From Ancylobacter aquaticus (lineage in GTDB: Bacteria; Pseudomonadota; Alphaproteobacteria; Rhizobiales; Xanthobacteraceae), in the NCBI RefSeq assembly GCF_004339465.1, contig NZ_SMFY01000003.1:62001-126000 (forward strand): a stretch of 64,000 nucleotides of DNA, read 5' to 3'. How positions within the stretch are numbered: the first letter of the stretch is position 1; the number at the start of each line of letters is the position of its first letter. The translations under genes and the position numbers were made by a program. Positions 18,601-26,572 of this stretch are shown here, piece by piece. The notes under the pieces were generated by a model. It was not told the origin of the DNA, did not search any database, and saw only the letters and a list, made by a program, of their open reading frames with translations.

Positions 18601-19107
18601 GTTCGACAGGCGCGGGCGCACCAGGATGTTGACGCCCGGCAGCAGCTTTTCCACCAGCGGGCGCATGGTGGCGGCGCCCAGCAGCAGCGTCTCCTCCCGT
18701 CCGCGCCGGTTCAGCAGCCGTTCGGTGAACACATGGCCCCGGTCGAGATCGGCCGAGATCTGGATTTCGTCCAGCGCCACGAAGGCGACATCGAGATCGC
18801 GCGGCATCGCTTCCACCGTGGCGACCCAGTAGCGCGGATTGTCCGGCTTGATCCGCTCCTCGCCGGTGATCAGCGCGACATTGTGCTCGCCGGCGCGCTC
18901 CACCAGCTTGCCATAGACCTCGCGGGCGAGCAGGCGCAGCGGCAGGCCGATCAGCCCCGAGGAATGGCCGAGCATGCGGTCGATGGCGAGGCTGGTCTTG
19001 CCGGTGTTGGTGGGGCCGAGCACAGCGGTGACGCCGCGCGCCCGCAGCGACGGCGGCAGGGGCTTGGCGGCAGGGCGCAGGGCGGCCGGCGGGGCGGCGA
19101 TGTTCAT
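15667..19107 (-). CDS. SUV3-like DExH RNA helicase with long disordered basic tail
   Basis: A 1146-residue protein. Residues 25-390 form a superfamily-2 helicase core: Walker A GPTNTGKTSLA, the DEIQ motif II (FVALDEIQISADLDRGHVF), motif III region LLGAATMRPL, and the C-terminal lobe ending with QIAGRAGRAQRDG (motif VI). This matches mitochondrial SUV3-type helicases, which unwind RNA for degradation. Residues 800 to the end are low-complexity: an acidic Ala/Thr/Glu/Val stretch with two copies of FDQTVEPALE, then an Arg/Pro/Glu-rich tail, and finally SPFAALLALKARMEAEKKGG. Such tails often bind RNA or degradosome partners. Upstream of, and almost touching, the S4-domain gene. The long opposite-strand open frame is a shadow of this gene. 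Confidence 0.85.
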   Translation of the reverse strand: MNIAAPPAALRPAAKPLPPSLRARGVTAVLGPTNTGKTSLAIDRMLGHSSGLIGLPLRLLAREVYGKLVERAGEHNVALITGEERIKPDNPRYWVATVEAMPRDLDVAFVALDEIQISADLDRGHVFTERLLNRRGREETLLLGAATMRPLVEKLLPGVNILVRPRLSNLTFAGEKKITRLPRRSAIVAFSADEVYAIAELIRRQQGGAAVVLGALSPRTRNAQVAMYQNGDVDYLVATDAIGMGLNLDVDHVAFAGDTKFDGWQFRRLNPGEMAQIAGRAGRAQRDGTFGTTGRCTPFDAEMVERLEAHAFEPHRMAQWRNSVLDFSSIEALNRSLAIPPREEGLTRAPTADDVLVLERLAGDPAIRRLATSAGAIERLWEACQLPDYRKVSPASHSDLVATVYDDLMRRGRLSAEWFGKQVALADRAEGDIDTLSGRIAQVRTLTFAANRPDWLDDPEHWQGVTRRVEDRLSDALHERLAHRFVDRRTSVLMRRLRENAMLETEITKTGDVVVEGHVIGHLLGFQFAADASAGGPEAKALRAAAQKALAGEIETRANRLSEAPDDAFVLSTDGTLRWIGDPVAKLIPGEEVLTPRLKVIADEHLTGPARDAVQARIELWLKAHIEKLLGALIALGKAEDVAGIARGIAFQLVESLGVLERHRVAEEMKALPQEARAVLRGHGVRFGAHHIYIPTLLKPAPRALAAQLWALKHGGLQQKGLDELPHLAASGRTSIPVDPEIQKGLYRAVGFRVAGERAVRVDILERLADLIRPALAWRPNAPGEKPAGAFDGNGFIATVAMTSLAGCAGEDFASILRSLGYRMERRPAPVEAVPEAPATPAVAASVPEATTAEATTTEATTTEDSTAQAPAGDSVSAEPVMAETPVAESAGTETAAADLPVGTDVAFDQTVEPALEEAPVEIEAPREVLAVDAAAVSGEVFTDPVFDQTVEPALEAATDAEAAPAGDAPTEGAEAAADAPAAMPAEPAMIEIWRPGRPPGQNRPAHQPRRGGQGAREPRDGAPQDRSAPQTPAPAEGAAPDARRERPEGERGRRPPREDRRERRPERAEGEREPRRDENRGHSGPRPPRPERQDRSAGHARPDARHEPRHESRNEPRRDKPVDPDSPFAALLALKARMEAEKKGG
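16239..16387. repeat. two 32-bp in-frame repeats within the helicase gene
   Basis: Near-identical 32-base segments (one mismatch) at 16239-16270 and 16356-16387, 117 bases apart (39 codons), encode the duplicated FDQTVEPALE motif in the disordered tail. Confidence 0.75.
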
Positions 19108-19246
19108 GGAGGCGTTCAGCTGGAGCCGTTCGTGTGGGCGGGCCGGCGGGCGGTTCTTCTAGCACGCTGGGCCCGAAGGGGCACGCCGGATATGGGGCGC
19201 CTCGCCGCAATTGCCCGTCAGCCGGCGAAACTCACGCCGGGTCGCC

Positions 19247-20089
19247 TCAGGGCAACCCCGCCTTGGCCGGGGTGGAGCGGGTGCCGACCAGCGCCTTCGT
19301 CTCGAAGGCTTCCGCTTCCATTTGGGCGATGCCGATGGCCGTCGCCACCGAGGCGCGGAACGGCACCAGCACGCGGGTGCCCGCCACCGGCGCCAGCCAC
19401 ACGAACATGTCTTTGTTCTTCATCATGTATTTCACACCCGTCCGGCTCGGCTTGTGGCCGGAGACCGGGCGGTAGGCGATGCGGCAGACCACGGCCGGGC
19501 CGGCATAGCCCTTGTCGGCCTTCACCTGGTCGATGCGCTCGAAGCTCAGCGTGAGGTCGTAGCGCTGGCGGCCGTCGAAGATTTCGAGGGTGCGGTCGCA
19601 CGCCTTGGCCGAGACCGGCTCCTCGGTGCCCGGCACCATCACCAGCGCCGCCGTCATCGGGTCGAAGATGCCCTTCTTGTCCTTGTCCGCCACCGGCACC
19701 CGGTCGGCGGAAGGAAATACCGGCGGCTCAACCCGCATGTCGGTGACGCCGGCGCCGTTCATCGCCAGCCGGATGGACTCGGTCTTCTTGTCGGATACCG
19801 CTTCCATGGCGAAGCTGCGCGGGGCGAGCGCGCCCCGGCCGACGAGGCCGCGCGCACCGGCCGTGCCCTTGCCGGAGGACACCGCCTGCACCACGCCGGT
19901 GAGCCGGCCACTGCCGGACGCGATATAGGAGCTATCGTCGACCTCGATCAGCAGCGCCGCGCGGCCGAGTTCCAGCCCGCCCAGCGACATGCGGTAGCGC
20001 GCCTCCAGCCGCCCGTCGGCAAAAGCGTCCGGGACCGTCGCGCCCGCGCCGGCAAGCGCCATTAAAGCCGTGAGGCACACCCGCATCAT
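19247..20089 (-). CDS. DUF3108-domain periplasmic protein
   Basis: About 280 residues with a signal peptide (MMRVCLTALMALAGAG, ending near FADG). The mature part is the DUF3108 fold seen in many alphaproteobacteria: LEARYRMSLGGLELGRAALL, a middle with GIFDPMTAALVMVPG, and IFDGRQRYDLTLSFERIDQV followed by YAGPAVVCRIAYRPVSGH. The exact function is unknown; the family is thought to act in the cell envelope. The start was placed at the double ATG (20086/20089) at the head of the signal peptide rather than the longer open frame. It lies 139 bases from the helicase gene on the same strand. Confidence 0.8.
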   Translation of the reverse strand: MMRVCLTALMALAGAGATVPDAFADGRLEARYRMSLGGLELGRAALLIEVDDSSYIASGSGRLTGVVQAVSSGKGTAGARGLVGRGALAPRSFAMEAVSDKKTESIRLAMNGAGVTDMRVEPPVFPSADRVPVADKDKKGIFDPMTAALVMVPGTEEPVSAKACDRTLEIFDGRQRYDLTLSFERIDQVKADKGYAGPAVVCRIAYRPVSGHKPSRTGVKYMMKNKDMFVWLAPVAGTRVLVPFRASVATAIGIAQMEAEAFETKALVGTRSTPAKAGLP

Positions 20090-20328
20090 CAAGGCACATT
20101 CCCGAATCGTGCGACCCGCGGGCCGAAGCGTGAATCTATCCCTGTTTCGGATGTGTGGGGAAGGCGGCGGAACTGTGACTCGCGCCCTCACGAAGTCGCC
20201 ATCGCCCCGACCTTACAGCGAAGAAGCGTCTTCGCGGTCGGGGGGCGGCATCCAGCGGATCACCCCCTAGCTGACTTGCCCCTACCAAAAAGACCCGTTT
20301 AGTCTTGCCGACAAACGGGGAGGCGGCC

Positions 20329-20556
20329 TTGTCTAGGAATCCCAAGCGTCCGGGCGACGCCCAACTAGGACGCGATGGTGCTGTTAAGCTCGAAGGCGCT
20401 GTCGTCGGCAAGTGGTGGAAGGACGACTATCGTTGGTATCATTTCGAGGAGAACCGAACGGGAGGCCTGCGCGTTTCTAGGTTCTTCCGGCATGAACTGA
20501 TGTCGGCGATAGGGGAGGCTTTGAGCAACAAGAGATCGGGTGCGGACTCCAATTAA
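20329..20556 (+). CDS. small hypothetical protein with GKWWKDDYRWYHF motif
   Basis: An unrecognised 75-residue frame starting at TTG with a well-placed GGGGAGG ribosome site. The most striking feature is an aromatic-rich stretch (VVGKWWKDDYRWYHFEENRT), followed by a basic amphipathic segment (RVSRFFRHELMSAIGEAL). No signal peptide or membrane helix. Whether it is expressed is uncertain; the ribosome site and aromatic clustering argue mildly for a real gene. It stands alone between the DUF3108 gene (divergent) and rpmB. Confidence 0.4.
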   Translation: MSRNPKRPGDAQLGRDGAVKLEGAVVGKWWKDDYRWYHFEENRTGGLRVSRFFRHELMSAIGEALSNKRSGADSN

Positions 20557-20658
20557 TCTCCGGGAAACGTGGTCCAGCGCGAGGCAACTGCGGGACTAGA
20601 GATCATTCTCTTGCCCTCGACGCCGTTGAGACTCCGGTCATGATGGAGGGCGCCGGCC

Positions 20659-20687
20659 TTGACGGCACGGGGACCGGCCCTTATAGG
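20659..20687 (+). promoter_or_regulatory. sigma-70 promoter for rpmB
   Basis: TTGACG (20659-20664), a 17-base spacer and TATAGG (20682-20687). The start would be near 20694, giving a leader of about 86 bases before the rpmB ATG. Confidence 0.55.
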
Positions 20688-20779
20688 AGCGCTCTCAATT
20701 TCCACGGATACCGGATGCGGGATCGTCGGGCGGACTATACGGCCTGCGACGCAACGGTTTTGATACAAGGAACTCCACG

Positions 20780-21088
20780 ATGTCGCGTCGGTGCGAACTT
20801 ACCGGGAAGGCGGTTCTGTCCGGCAATCGCGTGAGCCATTCCAACCGCAAGACCCGTCGGCGCTTTCTGCCGAACCTGGTGAACGTCACGCTCACCAGCG
20901 ACTTGCTGAAGCGGTCGGTGAAGCTGCGCGTGAGCGCCAATGCCCTGAAGACGGTCGACCATCGCGGGGGCCTCGATGCCTTCCTGATGAAGGCCCGCAG
21001 CGAAGAGCTGTCGCCGAAGGCTGCCGAGCTCAAGCGCGCCGTCGCCAAGGCGACCGTTGCCGTGACGAGCGACGCCGTCGCCGCCTGA
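20780..21088 (+). CDS. rpmB: 50S ribosomal protein L28
   Basis: A 102-residue ribosomal protein. The N-terminus [20 protein letters not shown] and the following [13 protein letters not shown] are diagnostic for L28, and the C-terminal extension is the alphaproteobacterial form of about 100 residues. The ATG is preceded by CAAGGAAC. It lies 7 bases ahead of a VUT-family transporter gene, an unusual partner but close enough for co-transcription. L28 sits near the tRNA exit region of the large subunit. Confidence 0.96.
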   Translation: MSRRCELTGKAVLSGNRVSHSNRKTRRRFLPNLVNVTLTSDLLKRSVKLRVSANALKTVDHRGGLDAFLMKARSEELSPKAAELKRAVAKATVAVTSDAVAA

Positions 21089-21095
21089 GCGAGCG

Positions 21096-21722
21096 ATGAG
21101 CGCCGCCGGCACCCGCATCCCGTTCACGCGGCTCGCCATTCCCGTCATCGCCATGATGGCGGTGGTGGCGGCCTCGAACGTGCTTGTCCAGCATCCGGTC
21201 GAGCAGCTTGGCCTCCAGGATTTCCTCACCTGGGGCGCTTTCACCTATCCGCTGGCCTTTCTGGTCAATGACCTGACCAACCGACGCTTCGGCCCTGCTG
21301 GCGCGCGGCGCGTGGTCTATGCCGGCTTCGCGCTGGCGGTACTGCTGTCGATCTGGCTGGCGACGCCGCGCATCGCGCTGGCCTCCGGCACGGCGTTCCT
21401 GTTCGGCCAGCTCCTCGATATCGGCGTGTTCAATCGCCTGCGCCGGCTGAGCTGGTGGCATGCGCCGCTCGCCGGCAGCGTGATAGGCTCGGCCGTCGAC
21501 ACGGCGCTGTTCTTCTCCCTCGCCTTTGCCGGCGATGCGGACATGTCCTTCCCCGTCACCTATGCCTCCACCGGCATCACCGTGCCGCTGTGGATGGGGC
21601 TGGCCTATTTCGATTTCCTGGTGAAGCTCGGCTTCGCGCTCCTCGCGCTCATCCCCTATGGCGCGCTGATGGGCTGGCTAAAGCCCTGGTCCGGCGCCCC
21701 GGCCGACGGCGCCGCGCGCTAG
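21096..21722 (+). CDS. VUT-family (YhhQ-like) queuosine precursor transporter
   Basis: A 208-residue inner-membrane protein with about six helices. Family landmarks are FTYPLAFLVNDLTNRRFGP (the conserved D-N-R region), ASGTAFLFGQLLDIGVFNRL and a membrane-embedded SVIGSAVDTALFFSLAFAG. YhhQ/QPTR proteins take up 7-cyano-7-deazaguanine or a related precursor for tRNA queuosine. The assignment to the family is strong; the exact substrate is by analogy. No queuosine synthesis gene is in the window. Starts 7 bases after rpmB. Confidence 0.82.
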   Translation: MSAAGTRIPFTRLAIPVIAMMAVVAASNVLVQHPVEQLGLQDFLTWGAFTYPLAFLVNDLTNRRFGPAGARRVVYAGFALAVLLSIWLATPRIALASGTAFLFGQLLDIGVFNRLRRLSWWHAPLAGSVIGSAVDTALFFSLAFAGDADMSFPVTYASTGITVPLWMGLAYFDFLVKLGFALLALIPYGALMGWLKPWSGAPADGAAR

Positions 21723-21845
21723 AGTGCGATCCGATCAGATTGAACCAATCTGATCGGTAAATCGCCCTCTAACTCTAGGATAGAGAACGCGTAATCCGAT
21801 CGGCTTGCGATGCAAGCTGATCGGCGCGTGCTCTAGAGAACGCGC
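21721..21845. repeat. intergenic element with two palindromes
   Basis: Two hairpins lie in tandem: CCGATCAGATTG-AAC-CAATCTGATCGG (perfect 12-bp arms) and a second with 13-base arms starting CCGATCGGCTTGC (one mismatch). Both share the outer CCGATC/GATCGG ends, and the block is framed by CTCTAGA-like sequence. The design resembles the mosaic intergenic palindromes dispersed in Rhizobiales genomes. It may also end transcription of the transporter gene. Confidence 0.7.
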
Positions 21846-21894
21846 TGTCCGATCCATTCGACCCGGATCGCACCCAGAGCCCTCTTCCTCTCCC

Positions 21895-22896
21895 TCACTC
21901 GATCAGCGCGAAGCGCAGCAGCAGCGTGCGCTGGAGCGGGGAGAAATTGTCGTCGGAAATGAGGGTCAGGATCAGCTCGCCCGCGCCGTTGCGGTGCAGC
22001 GCCAGCCCTTCCATGTTGTCGATGGCGGCCAGCCGGTTGACGGTGAGCAGCATGTCGCCCTCGATCACCGCCCCGGGGGTGATCGCGCTAAGCGGAAAGC
22101 GCCTCAGGCGCAGCGCCACCCCGCGTAAAAAATCGAACCGGCGCTCCAGTAAATACACCATGCCGTCATCGGCCAGCACCGCATCGGTGGCGGAAAACTC
22201 GTCCATCCGCCGCACGGTGAAGCGTCCCACGGGCTTGGGCGCGCCGAGCGGGGCGAACAGGAAGCCGGGCAGGGCGGCCGGATCGTCCGGGCTTTCCTCG
22301 GCGATGACGATTACCGCCGCCGGCGCGCCGCCGGGCGGGGCCAGCATCGCCTCGGGACCCTGATTGCCGCCAAGCCGCGACAAAGCGGGGTCGGAAACCA
22401 GCTTGGTACCAAAGGCGTTTAGCGGGTCGGGCCCCGGAAACAGCCAGATCTCCTGCGCCCCTTCGATGCCGACAAGGACGCCCGAGGGCACGCGGACCAG
22501 CGATTCGACGTCGCCGCGCCCCTGCCCCGCCAGAGCCTTGCCATTGCTGGCCATCATCGGCGCCATGCGGGCATCGGTGATGCCGACCGGACGGTCGCCC
22601 TCGCTGGCGATGCGGCCGGTGAGCCACCACCCTTTGTCGGTGACGGCCAGAAACTCCTCGCCCTTCGCATCCAGCACGAGGCCGGACAGGCCGCCGAAGG
22701 TCGAAGAGGGCGAGGACAGCACCAGTCCGCCACGAAATTCCAGCGGGCCGAAGCGCCGCGCCCCGCCGGCATCGAACCGCTCGATCGGCGTCGCCTGTAT
22801 CGTGACGGGCTGAGCCTGTGCTGGCGAAAGCGGCAGGAGGAAAGCAAGGGCGAGAAACGGCAGCACGCGGCGGATGGCGGACCCGGGCATCGACAC
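21895..22896 (-). CDS. esterase-like activity of phytase family protein, secreted
   Basis: A 333-residue protein with a signal peptide (VLPFLALAFLLPLSPAQAQ). The mature part has the beta-propeller pattern of the phytase-like/esterase-like family: FGGLSGLVLDAKGEEFLAVT, DKGWWLTGRI, GNQGPEAMLAPPGG, YLLERRFDFLRGVALRLRRF and AIDNMEGLALHRNGAGELIL. The natural substrate is not known for this family in alphaproteobacteria. Its ATG is 5 bases after the cytochrome b561 stop, so they form a two-gene operon. Whether the pair works together in redox or phosphate metabolism is unknown. Confidence 0.8.
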   Translation of the reverse strand: MSMPGSAIRRVLPFLALAFLLPLSPAQAQPVTIQATPIERFDAGGARRFGPLEFRGGLVLSSPSSTFGGLSGLVLDAKGEEFLAVTDKGWWLTGRIASEGDRPVGITDARMAPMMASNGKALAGQGRGDVESLVRVPSGVLVGIEGAQEIWLFPGPDPLNAFGTKLVSDPALSRLGGNQGPEAMLAPPGGAPAAVIVIAEESPDDPAALPGFLFAPLGAPKPVGRFTVRRMDEFSATDAVLADDGMVYLLERRFDFLRGVALRLRRFPLSAITPGAVIEGDMLLTVNRLAAIDNMEGLALHRNGAGELILTLISDDNFSPLQRTLLLRFALIE

Positions 22897-22900
22897 GCCC

Positions 22901-23377
22901 TCAGCGCCGGGCCGGCAGCATGCGCAGGATCAACCCGTCCCGCCGCACGAAATGGTGCCACAGCGCCGCCGCCACATGCAGCGCGACGATGGCGGCGATC
23001 ACATAGGCCAGCGCCACATGGACCCGGCCGGTCCAGCCCAGCGCCTTGCCGAAGGCGGTGATCGTCACCGCGCCGAGGATCGGCTGCACCAGGATGAGCA
23101 CATAGAGCAGGCCGTGCGTCGCCCGCGCCGCGATCTCGGTCGGGCGGCCCATGCCGGGGGGCAGGGGGGGCGCCGGGTGGCGCAGCCGCCAGCCGATGCG
23201 CGCGCTCGCCAGCGCCAGAATGAGGTAGCCGGCATAGATATGCACATTGAACAGGTAGAAGCGCGGCCCCGATCCCCGCTCGAAATAGCCCCAGCTCCAG
23301 CCCGTGGTGAACTGCACCAGCACCAGCGCCGCCACCAGCCAGTGCAGCAGGCGGGAGGTCCGGTCATATGTCGCCAT
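22901..23377 (-). CDS. cytochrome b561-family membrane protein
   Basis: A four-helix inner-membrane b-type cytochrome of 158 residues. It begins MATYDRTSRLLHWLVAAL with the first haem-ligand His (LLHW), then YLFNVHIYAGYLILALA, ATHGLLYVLILVQPILG, and the last helix with VALHVAAALWHHFVRRD. The conserved His residues on helices 1, 2, 3 and 4 support two haems. Such proteins oxidise quinol or pass electrons to periplasmic acceptors such as superoxide. The start was taken at 23377, because the longer frame upstream runs through a 12-bp tandem repeat. Confidence 0.85.
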   Translation of the reverse strand: MATYDRTSRLLHWLVAALVLVQFTTGWSWGYFERGSGPRFYLFNVHIYAGYLILALASARIGWRLRHPAPPLPPGMGRPTEIAARATHGLLYVLILVQPILGAVTITAFGKALGWTGRVHVALAYVIAAIVALHVAAALWHHFVRRDGLILRMLPARR

Positions 23378-23384
23378 CGTCGAT

Positions 23385-23432
23385 GTCTCTCGCAGGGTCT
23401 CGTGCACGGTCTCTCGCAACGTCTCTTGCAGG
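23385..23432. repeat. 4 x 12-bp tandem repeat between divergent genes
   Basis: Four consecutive 12-base units (GTCTCTCGCAGG, GTCTCGTGCACG, GTCTCTCGCAAC, GTCTCTTGCAGG) lie between the cytochrome b561 start and the TetR-family gene. The position, directly upstream of both genes, suits an operator array, but this is inference. Confidence 0.7.
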
Positions 23433-23541
23433 TGCTTGCCGGGGCGCGCCACCGGCCGAATCGACGCGGCGGCGCGCTGCATATTGCGGCGGCTTTCCTT
23501 TCCGTGCCATGTCAGGTCACGGGTCAAGGCGGGAGCTTTTG

Positions 23542-24294
23542 TTGACAGCCGCGCGTTCCACCATTCCTCCGCTCCGCCGCACGGCCCGGCCGGCGGCCGC
23601 GCGCGCCGCGGACCCGGCCGGTTCGCGCCCCGGACCCTCCGGCGCTGAAACCACGCGCACCGAAACCACGCGCACCAAAACGCCCCATCGCCTGCGCCGC
23701 ATCGCCGAGAAGCGCAACGCCATCCTCGACGCGGCGCTGTCGCTGTTCTCGCGCCACGGGCTGCACGGCACCACGGTGGAGCAGATCGCCCGCACGGCCG
23801 CCGTGTCGAAGACCAATCTGTTCTATTATTTCGCCTCCAAGGAAGAGGTTTATGTCGGGGTGCTGAGCCGGCTTCTCGATCAATGGCTGGACCCGCTGCG
23901 CGCGCTGGAGGTGGAGACCGACCCGATCGAGGGCATCCGCGCCTATATCAGCCGCAAGATCCGCTTCTCGCGCACCCATCCGGAAGCCTCGCGCCTGTTC
24001 TGCCTGGAGGTGGTGCAGGGCGCGCCGCTGCTGCGCCATGAGCTGGAAACCGCACTGAAGCAGCTGGTCGACGCCAAGACCGAGGTGATCGGCGGCTGGA
24101 TCGCGGCGGGCAAGCTGGCGCCCATCGATCCGCATCACCTTATCTTCGCCCTCTGGGCGACGACGCAGCATTATGCCGACTTCGCGCCGCAGATCGACGC
24201 CCTGCTCGGCAGGGGACTGGACGAGGACGCATTTGTCGAAGAGGCTACGCGCAACGTGCAGCGCCTCATCCTCGATGGGCTGCGCCCGCGATGA
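23542..24294 (+). CDS. TetR-family regulator, RutR-like
   Basis: About 250 residues. The DNA-binding helix-turn-helix is clear: KRNAILDAALSLFSRHGLHG, then TTVEQIARTAAVSKTNLFYY, FASKEEVYVGVL. The C-terminal ligand domain (RKIRFSRTHPEASRLFCLEV, HHLIFALWATTQHYADFAPQ) matches the RutR branch, which senses uracil or thymine in E. coli. The TTG start has a GGGAG site 6 bases upstream; ATG 23509 is an alternative. The N-terminal 45 residues are Ala/Pro/Arg-rich and probably disordered. No rut genes are in view; the nearest candidate targets are the divergent cytochrome operon and the DsbA-like gene downstream. Confidence 0.75.
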   Translation: MTAARSTIPPLRRTARPAAARAADPAGSRPGPSGAETTRTETTRTKTPHRLRRIAEKRNAILDAALSLFSRHGLHGTTVEQIARTAAVSKTNLFYYFASKEEVYVGVLSRLLDQWLDPLRALEVETDPIEGIRAYISRKIRFSRTHPEASRLFCLEVVQGAPLLRHELETALKQLVDAKTEVIGGWIAAGKLAPIDPHHLIFALWATTQHYADFAPQIDALLGRGLDEDAFVEEATRNVQRLILDGLRPR

Positions 24295-24346
24295 AGCCTC
24301 CCGGACGCGCCTCCGTCGGGCGCGGCACAGGCAAAAGGACGTTCCG

Positions 24347-24994
24347 ATGAAGCGCCGCGCGCTGCTCCTCACCGCCGCCGGCGCCATGCTCGGCGCCTCG
24401 CTTCCGGCAATTGCCGCGACGCCGGACGTGTCCCCGCCGGCCGGCGCGGCCAAGCCGCTCGATGTCGACGCCCTGCTGCACGACCCGCAAACCCCGACCT
24501 TCGGCAACGCCAAGGGCGATGTCACCATCGTCGCCTTCTTCGACTATAATTGCGGGTATTGCCGCAAATCCCTGCCGGAGCTGGAGCGTCTGGTGAACGA
24601 GGATGGCAAGATCCGCCTCGTCTACAAGGACTGGCCGATCCTGGCGGAATCCTCCGTGGTCGCCGCCCAGCTCGCCTTGGCCGCGAACTACCAGGACAAA
24701 TACGTCCTCGCCCACAAGACCCTGATGAACCTGCCCGGCAAATCCTCCACCGAGCGCATGAGCGAAGCGCTGGCCGATGCCGGCATCGACCGGGCGAAGC
24801 TGGCCAAGGACCTCAAGGCCCATGCCGGCGACATCGGCGCGCTTCTCAAGCGCAATAACGAGCAGGCCGAGGCCCTCGGCCTGCCGGGCACGCCGGTCTA
24901 TCTGGTCGGCCCGTTCAAGGTCGCCGCCGCGCTCGACTATCAGGGCTTCAAGGACGTGGTCGACGACGCCCGCGCCCGCGCGGCGGAAAAGTAG
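24347..24994 (+). CDS. DsbA-family thiol oxidoreductase, periplasmic
   Basis: A 215-residue protein with a signal peptide (MKRRALLLTAAGAMLGASLP). The thioredoxin-fold active site is NCGYCRKS with C69 and C72, following the strand VTIVAFFDY; the cis-proline loop is GLPGTPVYLVG. The helical insert between them is of the usual DsbA/DsbG-like size. It probably introduces or shuffles disulphides in exported proteins, resembling the ScsC/BdbD-like group in alphaproteobacteria. It follows the TetR gene by 52 bases on the same strand. Confidence 0.85.
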   Translation: MKRRALLLTAAGAMLGASLPAIAATPDVSPPAGAAKPLDVDALLHDPQTPTFGNAKGDVTIVAFFDYNCGYCRKSLPELERLVNEDGKIRLVYKDWPILAESSVVAAQLALAANYQDKYVLAHKTLMNLPGKSSTERMSEALADAGIDRAKLAKDLKAHAGDIGALLKRNNEQAEALGLPGTPVYLVGPFKVAAALDYQGFKDVVDDARARAAEK

Positions 24995-25010
24995 CGCTCG
25001 GAAACAGCCC

Positions 25011-26572
25011 TCACCCCTCCAGCAGCGCGCTCGCCCGCGCCAGCACCTCGGCTGGTGATGGTGACGTGTCCAGCCGCACCCAGTCGAGCGGGCCGGCCTC
25101 GCGCCCGGCCTGCCAGCGCACCACTTCCGCCGTGGCGTCGGAGGCGTCGCCCCGCCGCGCCGCCCCCGCCCGGTGAGCGACTCGACCGGCGCCTCCAGCC
25201 ACAGGCCGAGGAAATCCACCCCGCCTTCATGGGCGAGCGCGGCGATGTCGGCACGCTCGTCCGGCCGCTGGTGCACGCCGTCGACGATGACGCCATGGCC
25301 GGCGGCAAGGATCGCCTCCGCCCGCGCCCGCAGCGTGGCATAGACCGCCTGCGTCGCCTCCATCGAATAGGCCTCCTGCGGCAGGCGCTCCAGCTCCGGC
25401 GTGCCGTTGAGGCGCTTGCGCTCGATATCCGAGCGCAGATGCACCGCGCCGGGCAGCGGGCCGACGCGCGGCGCCAGCGCGGCCGCCAGCGTGCTCTTGC
25501 CGGAGCCGGACAGCCCGCCCACCGCCACCAGCTTAACCGGGCGCGGGACCAGCGCCCCCTGCGCGAAGGCGAGATAGGCGCACGCCTCCTCGGCCATCGC
25601 CGCGCGCGCCGCGCCGGTGCGCTGGGCTGCCGCCGCAGCGCTCACCTGCGCCCGTATCGCCGCCCGCAAGGCGAGGAACAGCGGCAGCGCCGCCAGCCCG
25701 TCATAGGGCGGGGCGTCGCCACAGGCGATAAGGTAGCGGTTGAGCAGCAGATTGGCCTCGAAGGCGCGCCCGCGCAGCGCGAGGTCCATGATGAGGAAGG
25801 CGAGATCGTAGAGCCGGTCGATGCTGGCCAGTGCCTCGTCGAATTCCAGCGCGTCGAACAGCACCGGCGCCCCGTCTATGAGCGCGATGTTTCGCAGATG
25901 CAGGTCGCCATGGCAGCGCCGCACCTCGCCGGCCGCCGCCCGGCGCGCCAGCAGCGGCTCCAGCCGGTCGAAGGCCTCAAGGAAGGCCGCCTCCAGCGCC
26001 GACACCGCCGCGGGGGAGAGCATCTCCGGCGCCTCGCGCAGCCCGGCGACGACATTGCGCGCCACCGCCCGCAATTCCCGGCCGGAGGTGCCCGCAACAA
26101 CTGGCGCGTGGCGGTGAGCGCGCTCCACGGCTTCCGCCAGCGCCGTGACCAGCGGCGGCGTGAGCCCGTTGCCTTCCGCGCCCGCGCGCGCCATCACTTG
26201 GTCGAGCGTGGCGTTTTCGTCGAAGCGGCGCATATGCACCGCCCATTCCACCACGTCGCCCTCACCCCCCAGATGCAGCTGCCCCTGCCACCGGACGATG
26301 GGTGTGAGGCCGAGATAAAGCTCGGGCGCGGTGGCGCGGTTCAGCTCCACTTCGCGGGCGCAGGCCCGCCGGCGCTTTTCCAGCGTGGAGAAATCCATGA
26401 AGGAGAAGCGCACCGCGCGCTTGACCTTGTAGACATCGGCGCCGGCGAGAAACACCACCGCGCCATGGGTATCGATGCGGCTTATGTCGTCGCGTACACC
26501 GTAGGTGGCGGGGTCGGCGAGCAGGGCGAACACCGCTTCCTGGTCGGCGACAACATGGTCACTGGCACTCAT
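25011..26572 (-). pseudogene. phosphotransferase-AAA kinase fusion, frameshifted near the 3' end
   Basis: The main frame starts MSASDHVVADQEAVFALL and encodes an aminoglycoside-phosphotransferase-like domain (RRCHGDLHLRNIALIDGAPV with the catalytic loop H-D-x-x-x-x-N). A C-terminal P-loop kinase domain (LVAVGGLSGSGKSTLAAALA, HLRSDIERKRLNG, GHGVIVDGVHQRPDER) follows. Near 25170, in a run of G's, the frame breaks; the expected ending (RRGDASDATAEVVRWQ to ARASALLEG) continues in another frame to 25011. Only the last 55 or so residues are affected, so a sequencing error in the homopolymer is as likely as a real mutation. Substrate unknown. Confidence 0.75.

Noticed and set aside
15304-19554. A 1416-codon open frame on the plus strand
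   Set aside because: It is the antisense shadow of the SUV3-like helicase and S4 genes, whose minus-strand frames show clear family motifs; long antisense frames are expected in GC-rich DNA.
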